From contig JBAIZL010000002.1 in NCBI GenBank assembly GCA_036971475.1, positions 19,661,067 to 19,725,066 of the forward strand: a stretch of DNA of 64,000 bases. The letters are read 5' to 3'. The translations under genes were made by a program, and so were the position numbers. Under the pieces are notes generated by a model that saw only the letters and a program-made list of their open reading frames with translations, was not told where the DNA came from and ran no database searches. Positions 40,013-54,054 of the stretch are shown here, in pieces; within the stretch, counting starts at the first letter, position 1, and each line of letters begins with the position of its first letter. The DNA is from Prosapia bicincta (lineage: Eukaryota > Arthropoda > Insecta > Hemiptera > Cercopidae).

Positions 40013-40931
40013 TCGTGGGATCTCTGACGGCCAAGTCCGAATTACGTGGTCCGGACTATAGTCGTTCGTCTTTCATGCCGATAGGAAAACGTTTAGACAC
40101 AAATGTTTGTCAGCATCATGCATGCGCGGATCTTTCAGTAGAAATCTAAGCGTTATTTTAGTACGGCCTTTACAAACGACATGTTGGAGTTCCTAAGACG
40201 GTAATTATTACGAGAATAAATCTCATTTTGGGTAAAAGCGATTTTGAAAATAATTTCCCCTACCAGTAATTTACTTAACCCTTGCGGGGACGTCTTTGTC
40301 AGCGCGCTAAAAAAAAATCATTTCGCCTTGAACCATTGCTTTGAAAAATATTATTCCAAAATAAAGTATTAATTATGTTTTTCATTGAAAACAATTTACT
40401 TTTTGAAATTGCCTAAATATTTTTTCTGAAGAAAACAGTCGTATTTTAATATGAACGGAAATTTAAATTACGTCTTTGAAAATGTTTTATTCGATCCTTA
40501 TAAACAAACACTCAGGCCAATACGTTTCTGGTTCTTTGAAGTTTTTAATTATGATTTTATATCGTTTTGTAAATAACTCATCTTAAGTTTGATCCTATAA
40601 AGACTCTATAAATGTCAATCTGAAAACCTGCGCGTTGGCATTTACAGAATTTTGAATACTTTTGTTTCAATAATCAAAATGGCTCCCGTTATGTGAAGAA
40701 TTTGTTAAAAAAATAACAAACTTGGTTTTTTTTTACCGCAAGATATTTTCGTGTATGTTAATATGACAGAAAATTCAAATTAAGAACGTACTTTTGGATT
40801 TAAAGTCGATAAATCTTTAAGGTATAATCAATAGTTTATTCAGGAAATTGGCAAAATACACGAAACCAAATTAAAAGGATACTTTGTCTCTCAAATTATT
40901 CACTTTCCTTCTTCTGTGAGAGATTTGAATA
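40013..40931. other. Duplicated core DNA, nothing recognised
   Basis: Counterpart of 16061-16979. Confidence 0.5.
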
Positions 40932-41340
40932 GAGGACCGTAGGTGTGTCACAGGAGCAGATTTATTTTAGAGATTTGTCCAGGGAGAAGAAGTCGTGAGC
41001 AAGAGGTCAGACCAGATTATCGGACATGTAACCAAAATACTAGAGAAAGTTCAGAGTATCGGAAATGTCACCCGGGGACCGAATATGTGGTCAGAGAATA
41101 GGAAATTGGTTAGAGATTTAGAGATATATTAAAAGAACTAGACCATCAGCCAAAGGGTCAAAGAGAGAGAGAGAGAGAGAGAGAGAAAGAAAGAGAGAGA
41201 GAGAGAGAGAGTCTATGTAGAAGTAATTTGAACAGAATACTCAAGATATAATCAAGACACCAGACATTTTCAGGAGGTCAGAGAGAGATGGAGAGAGAGA
41301 GAGAGAGAGTTCAGAACACAGAGAGGTTATCATGATATCA
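40932..41340. repeat. Purine-rich degenerate block with (GA)n, copy B
   Basis: Counterpart of 16980-17400; the first GA run is shorter by about 14 bases and the second longer by two. Confidence 0.75.
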
Positions 41341-42516
41341 GAAAAAGGACAATCTCCTTAGACCAGGGGACTAGGATTTCTTAGAGTCAAGTAGTTTGCA
41401 TAGGTTTTCCTCAGGGTAGCAAGTACGAGTGACGTTAAATAACTTACAAACAGTATGATTATAACATAGGTTTATTACATCACTAAAATAAATCAACTGT
41501 TTTACATAATAAAAGTAGGAAAATGTATTTTACTTTACTCCTGGAATACCTGAATTATTTTATACTTTGAAGCCGATGGGCGAAATCTTTCACAACTCTC
41601 CAATATGGTATCTATGTTAACAAGTTGGGAAGGTCTTAAACTCGCAAAATGTTTTCAACGTTCTCACTCTTTAACCCAGATCTGTGCTTGTGTTCTATGA
41701 ACTTCAGATTACTGAATAGATAAACAGATGAGTAGATACAAAGACATATATTTTCTCGGCATAGTCAGTTAAGTTAGGAGATTTGTCTTTTTCAACCGCT
41801 TTCCAAAACTAAGAGTAAGCTTTATGTTTCTTTTTTCTTGAAAAATATAATTGCCACTGAACTGCTGTCTTAATTCCTAACAGTCTGAGGGGCACAACAA
41901 ATCTTTCTCAGGGCCGCGTATTGAGGTTGCCTGTCTTAGACGAAGATTAATTCCTTTCTAACGTTTATAATTTTAAATGTACTTCAAAATAGGTTTTCAC
42001 GCTTAGAGGTCATATTAAAAAAATAATAATATTGAAACGCAATACAGATGCTGTTTTAAAAACGGAGGTTTTCCGAAACGCGTCCTTAAAACTGTGGCTA
42101 ATTTAAGCATTGTAAAAACAATGCCAGAATTTTGTAAAGTGTTAAAATGTTAATATACTTGAAATTATTTCAAAATGTTTTTTATTTAACATGTGTTACT
42201 GTTTTATAACATTAGCGTCAAACGTAAAAAAGACAATTCCTTCCTAAACAAATAGGGGATGAAAGTAATTAGCACACCCTAATGCGTTCAGCAATTTAGA
42301 AAAAAGCATCCCTTAATTCAAGTGTAGCCGTGGGTTGAAGCGTACGTGGGTTGTCCGTAGACACTTCATTATCCCAGACAGCCAGACGGCTCTTGGAATT
42401 AAAAGAATATTTAAACGACGGGGAAACAGAAAGTGAATGGAGAGTACATACTCTTGTGAATTCCACCTCTAAATTACACAAAGATGGCGCTCATGTGTAG
42501 TTACTGTCCGTAGTCT
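41341..42516. other. Duplicated core DNA, nothing recognised
   Basis: Counterpart of 17401-18576. Confidence 0.5.
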
Positions 42517-42906
42517 AGCTTGACCCCTCATGACTCTCGCCCGGGTGACATAGTTCAGGGTCGTGACGGAAGGGTCAAGGCGCCAGGACCCGTGGTACCA
42601 GACTGTGAGAGCACGAAAACCTATCTGTAGCTTTACTTTTAGTGACAGCCCCCCATGACTCTCGCTCGGGTGACAGGATTTAGAGTCGTGATGGGAGGGG
42701 TCAAGGTGCCAGGACCCGTGGTACCAGACTGTGAGAGCACGAAGACCTATCTGTAGCTGTACGTTTAGTGACAGCCCCCCATGACTCTCGCCCGGGTGAC
42801 AGGATTTAGGGTCGTGACGGGAGGGGTCAAGGCGCCAGGACCCGTGTTACCAGAATGTGAGAGCACAAGACCTATCTGTAGCTTTACGTTTAGTGACAGC
42901 ACCGCC
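42517..42906. repeat. GC-rich 125-bp unit, three tandem copies, copy B
   Basis: Units at 42529, 42654 and 42780, apparently identical to copy A. A change just upstream (AAGATGGCGC here, AAGAATGCGC in copy A) is one of few core differences. Confidence 0.92.
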
Positions 42907-44196
42907 CCCCCCCCCTGAGAAGACTCCAACCATAGACTACGGGCTTTTCCGCTATTCCAAAACTATTCGGCACCAATAGAACTTTCTAGGCGACCAGGAT
43001 TCTCGTTTCTTCTATACCTCGTGTGATTGGTTCCGCCCAGAAAATTTAAACGCAAATTTATCCACTTAGGGTTTGCATTGCGTATTCTGAGATTCTAGGC
43101 GGTCATAGCTCATGCCGCAGGAAATTTGTAGTTGAAGTTACGTGCGTAAAATTCGTAAAGGGCCATGGAAGGCAAACTAAATATCTTCTCTAAAACCATC
43201 CAAGAAAACCACTTGGTCTGATCTTTATCAGAAAAGTTATGGGTTGTGTCTCAAAACAAGTACTCACAAGCAACGTCACACGCCATTCAAAGTAATTTTA
43301 TGTGGAATAAAAATAAGCAACTTAAGAGCTTTATAGTTAAATGCTACGAAATTCAAAGTCATCTAAGTAGTAATGCAGTATACAAATATAACTGACAGAA
43401 TTGTGACAGAATTATACCTGTCAATGTAGTTGTGTGATGTAGAGTGCGACAGGGTAGCCAAGTAGGAAAATAACTGGCGTTTGTCTGATACGTCAGACCT
43501 TGTCATCGGTATTGGCTATTTATTAACTCCTTTATTTAGTTAAAATTTTATTACAAATGTTATTGTTAATAGAAATAAACAGTAAGAACACGGGAATTTT
43601 ATATGCGCACAAAGCCACAAAGTCACTCAAGGTCAAGCAGTAGTTTTAATGAAATACTTGATGATGCCAATGTTTACTAGGCAATATTAGTAAAAACCAC
43701 TCTGTTAAGATAGAGAATTAATTTCGTTTAAATGTATGCACTATTGACAGATATTATTATTGTTAAGAAAATATGGTTTTACACTGGTTCAGTGATGATT
43801 GTAAGTATATAACATTAGAAAATAAGATATAAATGTGGAGATTTCGTACTAAAACGTCAAAGAGATATTGAAACCTAATTAATGTAAAAGGTTAATTAAA
43901 ATATATGAGATATAAAGCCTTGACAACGCCTGTGTAGTAATAACTGAGCTTCATGACAGAAATGTTCTTACGAAAAATGTAATTGTTTGATAAATTTAAA
44001 ATTATAACAGAGATCCGTAAGAGGGATTGTAATAGATGAACCAGTTGTGTAAGAAAAGTAAGAATAAAGCTGTATACAAAGGCAGCAGTAGGAAATGGTA
44101 ATTAAAAAAATACTCTTTGTTACATCTTGTAGGTAAAACATTGTATTTACAACAAGGGAAATTTATTGTTTAAATTGAAACAAAATATCAAGTGTG

Positions 44197-44201
<5 letters not shown>
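42907..44201. other. Duplicated core DNA, nothing recognised
   Basis: Counterpart of 18967-20257. A substitution at about 43177 breaks nothing recognisable. Confidence 0.45.

Positions 44202-44232
<31 letters not shown>
44202..44232. repeat. (CA)n microsatellite, copy B
   Basis: Two CA units longer than copy A. Confidence 0.95.
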
Positions 44233-44603
44233 CACAGCCGTATTTGACCTATAGTACTATTTCAAAGCATTCCAATCATCAATGATTAGGAATTCCATCT
44301 TTCAGTATCTACACCTAGTATAATAGTTACCTTTACATGGTTTGCATTAATACATAACAAAGTTCATCAATACATTCTCCCGTCTCTGATCCGCTCAGAG
44401 GCATCACAAACGTCGATCCTTCTCCAATCAAAGTGACATCGCTTGAGCAGCTTTACGAAGGAATTTGGAATAGAGTTACATAATACAAATGGTCGCCTGT
44501 CGTTACAATCTATTTCAGTTTAACTAGGTCTATTACACTAGTTGGAGCTACATCCATTCTGGGCAATGCTTGGCCAGACAAAAAGGGTCTCATAACAAGA
44601 ATC

Positions 44604-44900
44604 TATCATATAATAATTATTATAATGACCCGACCTGTTAGGAATATACTATTAAGATGGCCCTTAAGAGATAAGACAGTGTTGCCGTCCTTGGCCATTT
44701 GGTATTTAATGTAAGATACAAGCCCACCACTGCGCCAGCCTTTATTATCTGAAGTTTAAATATAGGCGCACATTTACCCAAGGTGAATGGACTAGGTATA
44801 CAAAAAAAATAAAAATACGTTGCCAATCCAGGGAATCAAACCCACTACCATTGGGGTAGTGAATAGATGCACTACCTTCTAGACTACTCAGCTGCCTCTT
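44604..44900 (-). mobile_element. tRNA-derived SINE, copy B
   Basis: Same A box, B box and body as 20660-20956, carried over by the segmental duplication rather than an independent insertion. Confidence 0.6.
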
Positions 44901-45366
44901 TTAGTAATATTAGCCAGCCTATTTTACCTCCCGTCTCAATTCTTCTTTCCAATACGTCACCACATGCATGTTTCCTGTCAACTCTTATATTTTACAGTCA
45001 TTTTATATGGTTTATCTCTTCCATTCTTGTTTACATCGTTATCTATTTAATCTTTATTCTTGATCTCTTAGGTTGACAAAATATTTAGCTTTTAAAATGA
45101 CTTGATTTTTCTTTCAAATCATACATCATCTTCATTAAATCGTTCCCCACATTTGATAACCTAATATAAGAAGAAATACTGGTTTCGTTAAGGTATTTTT
45201 TATATTTCCGAATGTTGGTTGTCTTGTATGAATGAAAGATTTTGTTACTGAAGGGGCTTCTTGGTATAAATGTTTCCACAACAAGCATTCGGCGCTGAAG
45301 GAAATCATTAACCAATTCCAATTGAAAGGACAAAATGTAGGTAAGCAGTAAGGTAAAGTTTATTAA

Positions 45367-45432
45367 CTGGGTCTCATTGGTAAACTATAGAGGATGGCTG
45401 CCTCGAAGGTTGTTCGGGTCTTTTGGGCCCAG
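45367..45432 (+). repeat. tRNA-like sequence, copy B
   Basis: Counterpart of 21423-21488, same acceptor-like pairing and B-box-like motif. Confidence 0.3.
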
Positions 45433-46059
45433 AATTGGGGGCCCAATAGCCCAAAAATAAAATTCAGCTAGCAATACGTAATGTGAGGGCTAGGAACATT
45501 TAAATCATGAAGGTTAATGAGTCAAATCCTAGAGGGATGTTTTACTCTATATAAACTCAAGCGAGATTATTATATAAATGTTAGTGTCAAGGAAATAAAA
45601 AAAAGAATTGAAAATGAAATATCCGCCACTTATTAGATCGAATTTGATAAAGTATTCAAAATTAGACTTTGGAAAATGTGCTTATATTTTATTTTTAAAT
45701 ATAAATTTACCTTCAAAGAGCAGAATTTAACTGAAAAATGTGTCAGCCTCCTGCACAAATCATTGAACAAATATGTCAGAGTATACATTCGCATTTCTTC
45801 AGAGTAAAGTGGTAAAGTCCCGACCAGTCTTATTTCGCTTTGAAGATAGTATATTGTCGTACAAAGTATATTATTATGGGAATTATCGAGTTTTTGTAGT
45901 GGCAGAAATGTGTTATATTTTGTATCGTTTGTTACTTGGTTTTTAATGTTTAAAAACGTTAACGCCTACGTTGTTTAAATGTTGATTCTAAGACTTACCT
46001 TTTAAAAAGGATTATTTACTGTTTTAAGTTGCATATATGTTGTATGTATATACAGCTGG

Positions 46060-46063
<4 letters not shown>
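45433..46063. other. Duplicated core DNA, nothing recognised
   Basis: Counterpart of 21489-22119. Confidence 0.5.

Positions 46064-46119
<56 letters not shown>
46064..46119. repeat. (TA)n microsatellite, copy B
   Basis: Pure TA run, slightly longer than in copy A. Confidence 0.97.
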
Positions 46120-46120
<1 letters not shown>

Positions 46121-46347
46121 CTATGTGTGTGTGCTATTGTTTAAACAAAACCTGTAACCTGACAGGACGTAATCGAACGTTTTAGAAAATCGAAATTCTA
46201 TCAAACGATAAGAAAGATTTTTTGACAGAACTATGTTACAGAAATTATTGTTTTGACAGAATAATAAATTATGGTAGGAAATACAGTGAGGAACGTTAAG
46301 ACAGACTAAGTAGAAAGTTAGATTTTATTATTATGTGACAGTATACG

Positions 46348-46380
46348 CCTGATGATGGCATTTTCGGATGAAACGCGTGG
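46348..46380 (+). repeat. GATGATG...GAAACGCG repeat-end motif, copy B
   Basis: Identical to 22402-22434. Confidence 0.35.
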
Positions 46381-47099
46381 CCAATCAATCATAAAACCAT
46401 TAATACAACACAGGTTCAGGTGTTAGTGAGTAAAAGTAAAGCAGGAAATGTTCATTATGTTGTGTTACGAGCTTGGGAGGAGGCGCATGGTTTTTTGATG
46501 TATTACAGCAACGAGGGCTACATTACGTCATGACAATAAATCATACAGGCGCGGCTTGGCGAGACGCATGGCAGTTAATAACACAGTGTGTAACGGTATC
46601 TTGCAGACATTTTTTTAAGTACTAATATGGCGGCAAACATAAGGACTAAAGGGAGATAAAAACTAAAGAGTATCTTGAATCCCAAGACCAATAACTCTCT
46701 CCATCCCCGTGTTGGAATTTGGGTCAGAGCTTCGGGCCCTAATTGTCAAAAATGGTAGCGCGAAAAACATGTATTCAGCGGTTCTGTCCCCTGTTACATG
46801 AGTTGCGGTAGGAATTGGTAGGGTCTTTAGTTCCATATGCTAGAGTAACCTCTCCCTTCCTATCTCTTCATGCGCATTCCCTGGGTAATAAATAAAGTCG
46901 CGAGGCTAGGCATCTTCCTGTCATTTTTCGTTTCTAGATTCTTCTACCTTCTTCTTCTTTAGAATCAGAGATCACAATTGGAGTAAATTGTGGTCGAATA
47001 TAGGACATAATCATGGACAAATTATGTTAGGACGAAATGCATCATACTCTCATGAAATAACGGACGTAAAATTAAAAGTCACCGTTAAAAGACCGTAGC

Positions 47100-48215
47100 T
47101 AATACGTGATATAGTCGTGGCTATTGCTTAATAATGTCTATTGCATGGTATAATAGGGGCTAATGAATTGTATGTCGTGGCTATTGCATGGTATAGTCTT
47201 GTCTATTGGATAGTCGACACTATTGCATCGTATAGTAGAAGCTAACAAATTGTAGGTCGTGGCTATTGCATGGTATAGTCGTGTCTATTGCATGGCAGAG
47301 TCGTGTCTATTGCATAGTCGAGTCTATTGCGTGGTATAGTAGGGGCTATTAAGTAGTCTATTGCATGGTATAGTAGGGGCTATTAAGTTGTAGGTCGTGG
47401 CTATTTCATAGTCGAGTCTATTGCGTGGTATAGTAGGGTCTATTAAGTGGTAGATCGTGGCTATTGCATGGTATAGTCGTGTCTATTGCATGGCAGAGTC
47501 GTGTCTATTGAATAGTCGAGTCTATTTCATGGTATAGTAGGGGATATTAAGTGGTAGATCGTGTATTTTGCATAGTCGAGTCTATTGCATGGTATAGTAT
47601 TGGCTATTAAGTGGTAGGTCGTGGCTATTGCATGGTATAGTCATGTCTATTGCATGGCAGAGTCGTGTCTATTGCATAATCGAGTCTATTGCATGAAATA
47701 GTAGAGGCTATTGGTAGATCGTTTCTATTCCATAGTCGAGTCTATTGCATGGTATAGTAGGGGCTATTAAGTGGTAGGTCGTGGCTATTGCATGGTATAG
47801 TCATGTCTATTGCATAGTCGACACTTTGCATCGTATAGTAGAAGCTATTAAATGGTAGGTCGTGGCTATTGCATGGTATAGTCGTGTCTATTGCATAGTC
47901 GAGTCTATTGCATGGTATAGTATGGGCTATTAAGTGGTAGATCGTAGCTATTGCATGGTATAGTGGTGTCTATTGCTTAGCAGAGTCGTGTCTATTGAAT
48001 AGTCGAGTCTATTGCATGGTATAGTAGGGTCTATTAAGTGGTAGATCGTAGCTATTGCATGGTATAGTCGTGTCTATTGCATAGCAGAGTCGTGTCTATT
48101 GAATAGTCGAGTCTATTGCATGGTATAGTAGGGGCTATTAAGTGGTACATCGTTGCTATTGCATAGTCGAGTCTATTGCATGGTAAAGTAGGGGCTATTA
48201 AGTGGTAGGTCGTGG
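47100..48215. repeat. 22-bp-based satellite, copy B (expanded)
   Basis: Same modules as 23150-24175, with one extra higher-order block of about 94 bases near 47341-47425. Confidence 0.92.
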
Positions 48216-49024
48216 CAGACATGGTTATAACATTATACGAGCTTTAGCGTATATTACATTATCGTATATTCAGAGCTATTGTATACTACAGACGTAGCTA
48301 CTGCATGCTATTGCATGGATATTTCATGGTCCAGTCTTGACTATTGTGTTATTTAGTCCTAGGTTTGGATGGTATAATAAAGAATATTCCTTTGTATAAT
48401 CGTGGCCGTTGTATGATAACATCGTGGTTTTTATATGAAAATATAATTACATTATATTGTCGTGACTATTAAAATGCATAATTTTTCAATTTACATGCAT
48501 AATTAAAAAATAATTTTACAGCTGGGAAAGCTTTTAAAATGAATCTTTTTTGAAATGGTGCTGGAAATCTGAAACGCGCAAATATATGAGCAGAAATACT
48601 GTGCCCATGTAAATGAATTTATTGTAGCAAATAATCACTAACTACTAGGAAAGATAGAAATATTTCCCTGTCGAACATAATTTAACTCTGACTGCAGTGA
48701 CGTACAAGGACGATGTGCTTTGGCTAATCTGTGTATTGTCGCAGCAGCGTCCAATAATCACGTAAAGCGAGCGGCTCCCCTCAGGGTCGCTCCTTCACGT
48801 CTTCCCGCGAGATAAAGGGGTAATCAAAATTCTGCTTTCGTATTTATCTATACTTAAGAACATGAAAAATTGCCCATCCTTAAGGGAAGGGCTTTGGGTA
48901 AAACCTTTTGATATATTTGTTCTTTTGACAGGTTAAGTCGTATTTTCAGAGGAAGGAATATATCTATTTTCCAGCACGTAGAGGTTTTTACCGTTTGATA
49001 TTTGTAAATGTTTGATACGACATT
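48216..49024. other. Duplicated core DNA, nothing recognised
   Basis: Counterpart of 24176-24984. Confidence 0.5.
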
Positions 49025-49580
49025 CACCAAAAATAAAATGTATAGCTGTACAACAAAACACAACATAGGATAAATAGAATTTGTATAAAGTTAACCCTGT
49101 TAACGATAGATAAATTGTAACACTGTACAATAAAACACAACATAGGATAAATAAAAGTTTTGTAAAGGTAACTCAATTATCAAGAGATGAATTGTATAGT
49201 TGTACAATAAAACACATTACAAGATAAATAGAATTTGTATAAAGGTAACCCTGTTATCGATAGATAAATTGTATAGTTATACAATAAAATACAACATAGG
49301 ATAAATAGAATTTGTATAAAGGTATCCCTGTTGTCGATAGATAAATTCTATAGTTGTACAATAAAATACATTACAGGATAAATAGAATTTGTATAAAATT
49401 AACCCTGCTATCGATAGATAAATTGAATAGTTGTACAATAAAACACAACATTGGATAAATACAATTTGTATAAAGGTAACACAATTATCAAGAGATAAAT
49501 TGTAACACTGTACAATCAAACACAACATAGGATAAATAAAATTTGTATAAAGGGTCTCCCGTCACCGATAGATAAATTGG
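49025..49580. repeat. 77-bp AT-rich satellite, copy B
   Basis: Unit for unit the same as 24985-25540, with one or two substitutions in total. Confidence 0.93.
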
Positions 49581-49929
49581 CATGGGCGAGTGAGGTAATT
49601 ATTTTAGGAAAGGCTGACTCCTATTGGTTGGAGCCGTTTAATCACCTTGTGGGACAAGTGCTTTTATTTCGCCCAATACTTGATTGCCTTCATTAAGCTA
49701 AAAGCAATTGGATACCAGTTACAAGAAATACTGTTAAATTTAACAAACTGACCCACAGTTGAAACAAATTAAGTAGCGATTCTGTTCGTAAAATTGCCAG
49801 TCATAGGTAGACACATATTAACGCCGCTCTCGCAACTAGAGACGAACATAACAGCTGATGCAAGCAATTGTGATGTTACAAAATAAGTAACCACAACCAC
49901 AAACTGCCTCTTTCTCTCTGTCTGTCTAT

Positions 49930-50070
49930 TTCATATATATATACAGAGAGAGAGAGAGAGAGAGAGAAGAGAGTGTGTGAGAGAGAGATGGGTGGTAGGA
50001 GAAGAGAGAGAAAGAGACAGAGAGAGGGAGATAAAGAGAGACAGAGAGATAGAGAAAAAGAGAGAGTATT
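49930..50070. repeat. TA and GA microsatellite block, copy B
   Basis: Counterpart of 25890-26025 with shorter TA and longer first GA tract. Confidence 0.9.
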
Positions 50071-51344
50071 CGTGCATAAGTATTTGAGCGAGTATGTGTG
50101 TTTACCTTTGTTTCAACAACAACTTTTAATACAGTAGTGTAAATTGAAACAGTATTGTAGAAGATTATATTACCATAAAGCCTTCACATAAATAAAAATA
50201 ATGATGGACATACAGAAATAAGATAAGCGAAATACACAAATAAGGTTTCGCATAAGACTGTTGCGAGAAGGAGGATTATCTGCAGGACGAGGTGGAGTGG
50301 AGTGTACAAGCAGAGAATGGGAAGTATCTCATAAGTATAGTGCTCGTGTAATGGAGTGATCTTAATAAATGTAATAAAGTCGAGAGTTTATTAGGAAGAA
50401 AAGCGATATTAAAGCTAGATATTTCCAATAAACAGAGAAAGGTTTAAGTGAGGTTAGGTAAGATTACGTACAAAAGAAAGGAGGCAAGTGAAGAGAAATA
50501 ATGGAAATAGACATAAACTACTAACAAGGAATAAAACATTTTCCATGGAGAAGTATGTCCAGAGTCTCAAAGAGGTTGGATTTCTACGTAATGGTCCGCG
50601 AGTTTTATTTTACTTCTTTCCTACCTCCATCTTAAAATCAGTTGAAGACATTTACCGATACCCCCCTCCTCCTAGAGACACGATCTTTACATTCCTACAA
50701 ACCTAGGGTTTACATTATCCCTCTATAAGCGAGGTACAGATATCCTCTTTCTTCTTCCGGATGGATGTAAACTCCAATAGAAAAATTACACGCCTGATGC
50801 CTAAAAATTTACAAGCGAACTCCTGACGATTAAAAGAGCTGTCACTATCTACCAAGATGACTCTATTGTTTCAGGAGTAAAAAACGGAATAGTAATTTTC
50901 TCTGACTGTAATCCTACTTAGAAGAAATAACAAACGGATATACAACTATCACCTCTGCGATATATGTAGGCCTACTGCTTGAGAGTCTGCAATGTTAAGG
51001 GAAGTCATGTCATCTACGATGGATCTACACGTAAACATTGAAGGCAATGAGTGTGCCGACTCATTGCCCGAAAAAGAGCATAAAAACTATCGAAAGGGTA
51101 ACGCCATTTCACGCAAACGAAATGGATAAATGGTAACTCTTTTCGTTTGCCACGACTTATGAGGACCACTTATCAACGACTTCAACTGGCCTAGAAATAT
51201 AACATCGATTACTGAAAGACTGAGAAGAAATCATTTCAGAGAGATAAAGGTTCTCCGAGACAAGACAAGAAAATAGGCTTCGTTACCTGCTTCGTTGTCC
51301 TTATGTCAGTCTAACGCCGAGACACATCTTCTAGTGTCCATTTT
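50071..51344. other. Right edge of copy B
   Basis: Several percent diverged from copy A. Contains the ORF at 50488-50706 whose C-terminal part matches the short ORF in copy A near 26502-26660. Function unknown. Confidence 0.4.
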
Positions 51345-51347
51345 GTA

Positions 51348-51379
<32 letters not shown>

Positions 51380-51388
51380 TGTGTGTGA
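51345..51388. repeat. (GT)n microsatellite at the right end of copy B
   Basis: Shorter form of the tract at 27290-27400; the duplication ends just after it, and the sequence then becomes unique (AATTAAACCGCATTCG). Confidence 0.93.
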
Positions 51389-51396
51389 TGAAAAAA

Positions 51397-52315
51397 AAAT
51401 TAAACCGCATTCGTGGTCAAGTTATGTTGGAAAATTCTCTAGAAATTAACGACGAACTTGTCGATTTCAAATGCCATCTACAATAGAACAAGAACATCTG
51501 CTATAGAACAAGTGTTCTATAACATCCTATTTTTCCATTATTTAAAATGTGTTAAAACTTTGTCCCAAATTTGCAAAGAAAATGGTACTACCCTCTTTAT
51601 CGTATATGATAAGGTAATTAGCCCTCCCTCGCTATTACAAATCCCCAAACAACCCTTAGTAAAAGTCTGAAGTTGTTACAAAGTACATTTCCCTACTTCC
51701 ACCCTTCCCCGCGCCACGGAACGTTTGTGACATGATCTCACATATCGGAATACAAATTGCATTTCTTAAGTTTTCCCTCATAAAGCGTCTACGTGATTTC
51801 AAACTGAAATATTCAAAGTGGCATCAGGATTTATAACTTTCAAAGTTATGGCGACAAAGTACAAGTTTAACTTGGAAATGCGATACTACGAAGTTTGTTT
51901 TACTAGGAATCTTGAAATCGCAATGGTAAAGAGGGTTGTGACACACATTTCTTACAAGATAGTTGATGGGTGAATTTTGTCTGAAAGTTGTTGACATATC
52001 CTAAAGAAGTGACTACATTGAAAATATTTTTTACGAGAGATAAAAATTCTAGTCCAGACGGAACGAGATGCATACGACCATCCTAGGCGCTGCCAAAAAC
52101 TTTTTGTTATTCCCAGTACGAGGGGATCACCCTGCCTTCCCTAACTTCGGACCGATTTCATCCATCCCTTCTTACAAGAATACTTATTGTCGTAAAATGC
52201 CATCTACCTTATTCTTCTTCTTATAAGGGATTACAGCGGATAGAGAGTTCTCTTTAACTCCGACAGAGAGTAGGTTTGCTACCGGCATTAGATCCTCAAC
52301 TGTTAACGCCATAAT

Positions 52316-52319
<4 letters not shown>
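51397..52319. other. Unique DNA right of the duplication
   Basis: No supported gene. Contains a perfect palindrome with a 4-base loop, TATAGAAC-AAGT-GTTCTATA, at 51502-51521, and a small ATAACTTT-C-AAAGTTAT palindrome at about 51831-51847. Confidence 0.5.

Positions 52320-52362
<43 letters not shown>
52320..52362. repeat. (TA)n microsatellite
   Basis: About 21 TA units. Confidence 0.97.
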
Positions 52363-52365
<3 letters not shown>

Positions 52366-52574
52366 GGTTGGTACAGATTTAATTTATTATTTTATTTTAA
52401 AGATTTTATTTTATTTCATTCTCTCATATTTCTTTTTGTCTTTTCTCTTTGATTGACAAAGACCACTGTGTGGTTGAAATATATCATTGGTTATGTGCTT
52501 TTATGTGTTTCCATTTCAAGACTACAGAGTGGACTCTTACCAAGGTAAGTCTGTCAGTCTCCTAGTCCAAAAAA

Positions 52575-52577
<3 letters not shown>
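52363..52577. other. Short unique stretch between TA tracts
   Basis: Contains GACCACTGTGTGGTTGAAA, a short hairpin followed by GAAA, similar in style to repeat-end stems. No gene. Confidence 0.35.

Positions 52578-52611
<34 letters not shown>
52578..52611. repeat. (TA)n microsatellite
   Basis: About 17 TA units. Confidence 0.97.
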
Positions 52612-52616
<5 letters not shown>

Positions 52617-54054
52617 TAGTCTTAGTTACTAGGTCTTACTATAGTCTTAGTTAAGGCCAAACGAGTGAGGATAGGTGTCCGATTTCACTGCCTCGTTCGA
52701 ACTAATTATATGGGGTATTACTAAAGGTGGGGAGATCCTGGCCGTTGGGATAGGCCCTATTAGTTTTGAAAATAGTTACTGTCTAGTTGGAATATATTCT
52801 CGTCGTACAAGTGCCGGTTACTAATACAGGCCTTACAGTAAGTCGTTTAGCCTCTTACAGTTTTCTATCAAGCCCCCTCCTGTCGGCGCTGATGGTTATC
52901 ACCCGGTCTGGAGTAACGAATTGTAAGTAGGAATTTAAAGACGTAGACTAATGTGGTAGATTGTAGCTTCCCTCTACATTGGCATCTTTTTATGAGTTTA
53001 CCGGTGAAAGTACCCTAAGCGGTTTGGATACCCTTTGACCACCTTAATCATTTTCCTCATATTTTGTTTCACAAACACATTACTAAAACTAAAAGAAGCC
53101 CTCCATTATGACGAAAACAATGTTTGTATTGCTTGTTTCTTGTAAAATATGTTTAACATAAAAAAGGCATTTTACAGACCATTCCCTTCAAATTTATCTG
53201 ACCAGCTAAAATGTGCTGCATCGACGCTCCCGTCCTAATATTAAAAACTGTAAAACACGCAAAAAACCGTTTCAATTTGTCCCGACCAATCCCATAGCGG
53301 CGAGTCGTCGAATTGATTCTGCATTAGTGGCCGAAGTTGATATATTGTAATGAATATGGCTCCCCTAATTATTTTATCCGGTAAATGTAAATTAAGTAAA
53401 TTAAAACCGGGTATAGTACTAAGCGATAACTGTCGGCAATGGTAGGGGTTGGCGGAAATAGCCGAAGTTAACGCAATGTTTTTATGTTTTAACGCAACTT
53501 TATCCGCTTTGGGATCGTATAACATAAGATATTTTGTAATATTTTAACTAGATAATCTGAGCTACTTAGATGTTTTATATAGAAGACATGTCTTGAATAG
53601 GAAAATCGTATTTGAGTGTAATCTAATTTAATTACTCATAACCTTGGAAATAAAATGAACCCTCAAATATTGTTGGAAAGAAATTTAAATAATAATAAAT
53701 ATTTATAAGCTCAAAAAGTTTTCAAGATTTTTATTATATTTTTAAATGTAGTAGTGTAACAAGTGAGGGGTTGCTAGTTCTCTCTTGGGGGCCTCCCGAG
53801 GTTGCGGTAACACCTTTCAGATATGGTGTATCGGAAAAGTCAAATACTCGATGTGGACCAAACCTACTATCGTTGTAGGTGGCTGTTTCGAAACTGACCA
53901 CATGAGAGCGAAAACACTGTGGATCGAAGGTTAAACGGTGCAGTAGTAATACAGATTTTGGATTTATAATGTGGCCTACAGAAAAAACAAATAACTTTGA
54001 TTTTTGCTAGACAAATTATCTTATTTGAGGTTTTAAAGAAAAGTCCATTTTTTG
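52612..54054. other. Unique DNA with a 94-codon ORF of unknown standing
   Basis: The minus-strand ORF 53241-53525 starts with a true ATG (MLYDPKADKVALKHKN...) and ends with VFCVFYSF. It is the longest ORF in the unique right part and a little richer in CpG than its surroundings. No domain is recognised, and a random ORF or repeat remnant is as likely as an exon. Confidence 0.25.
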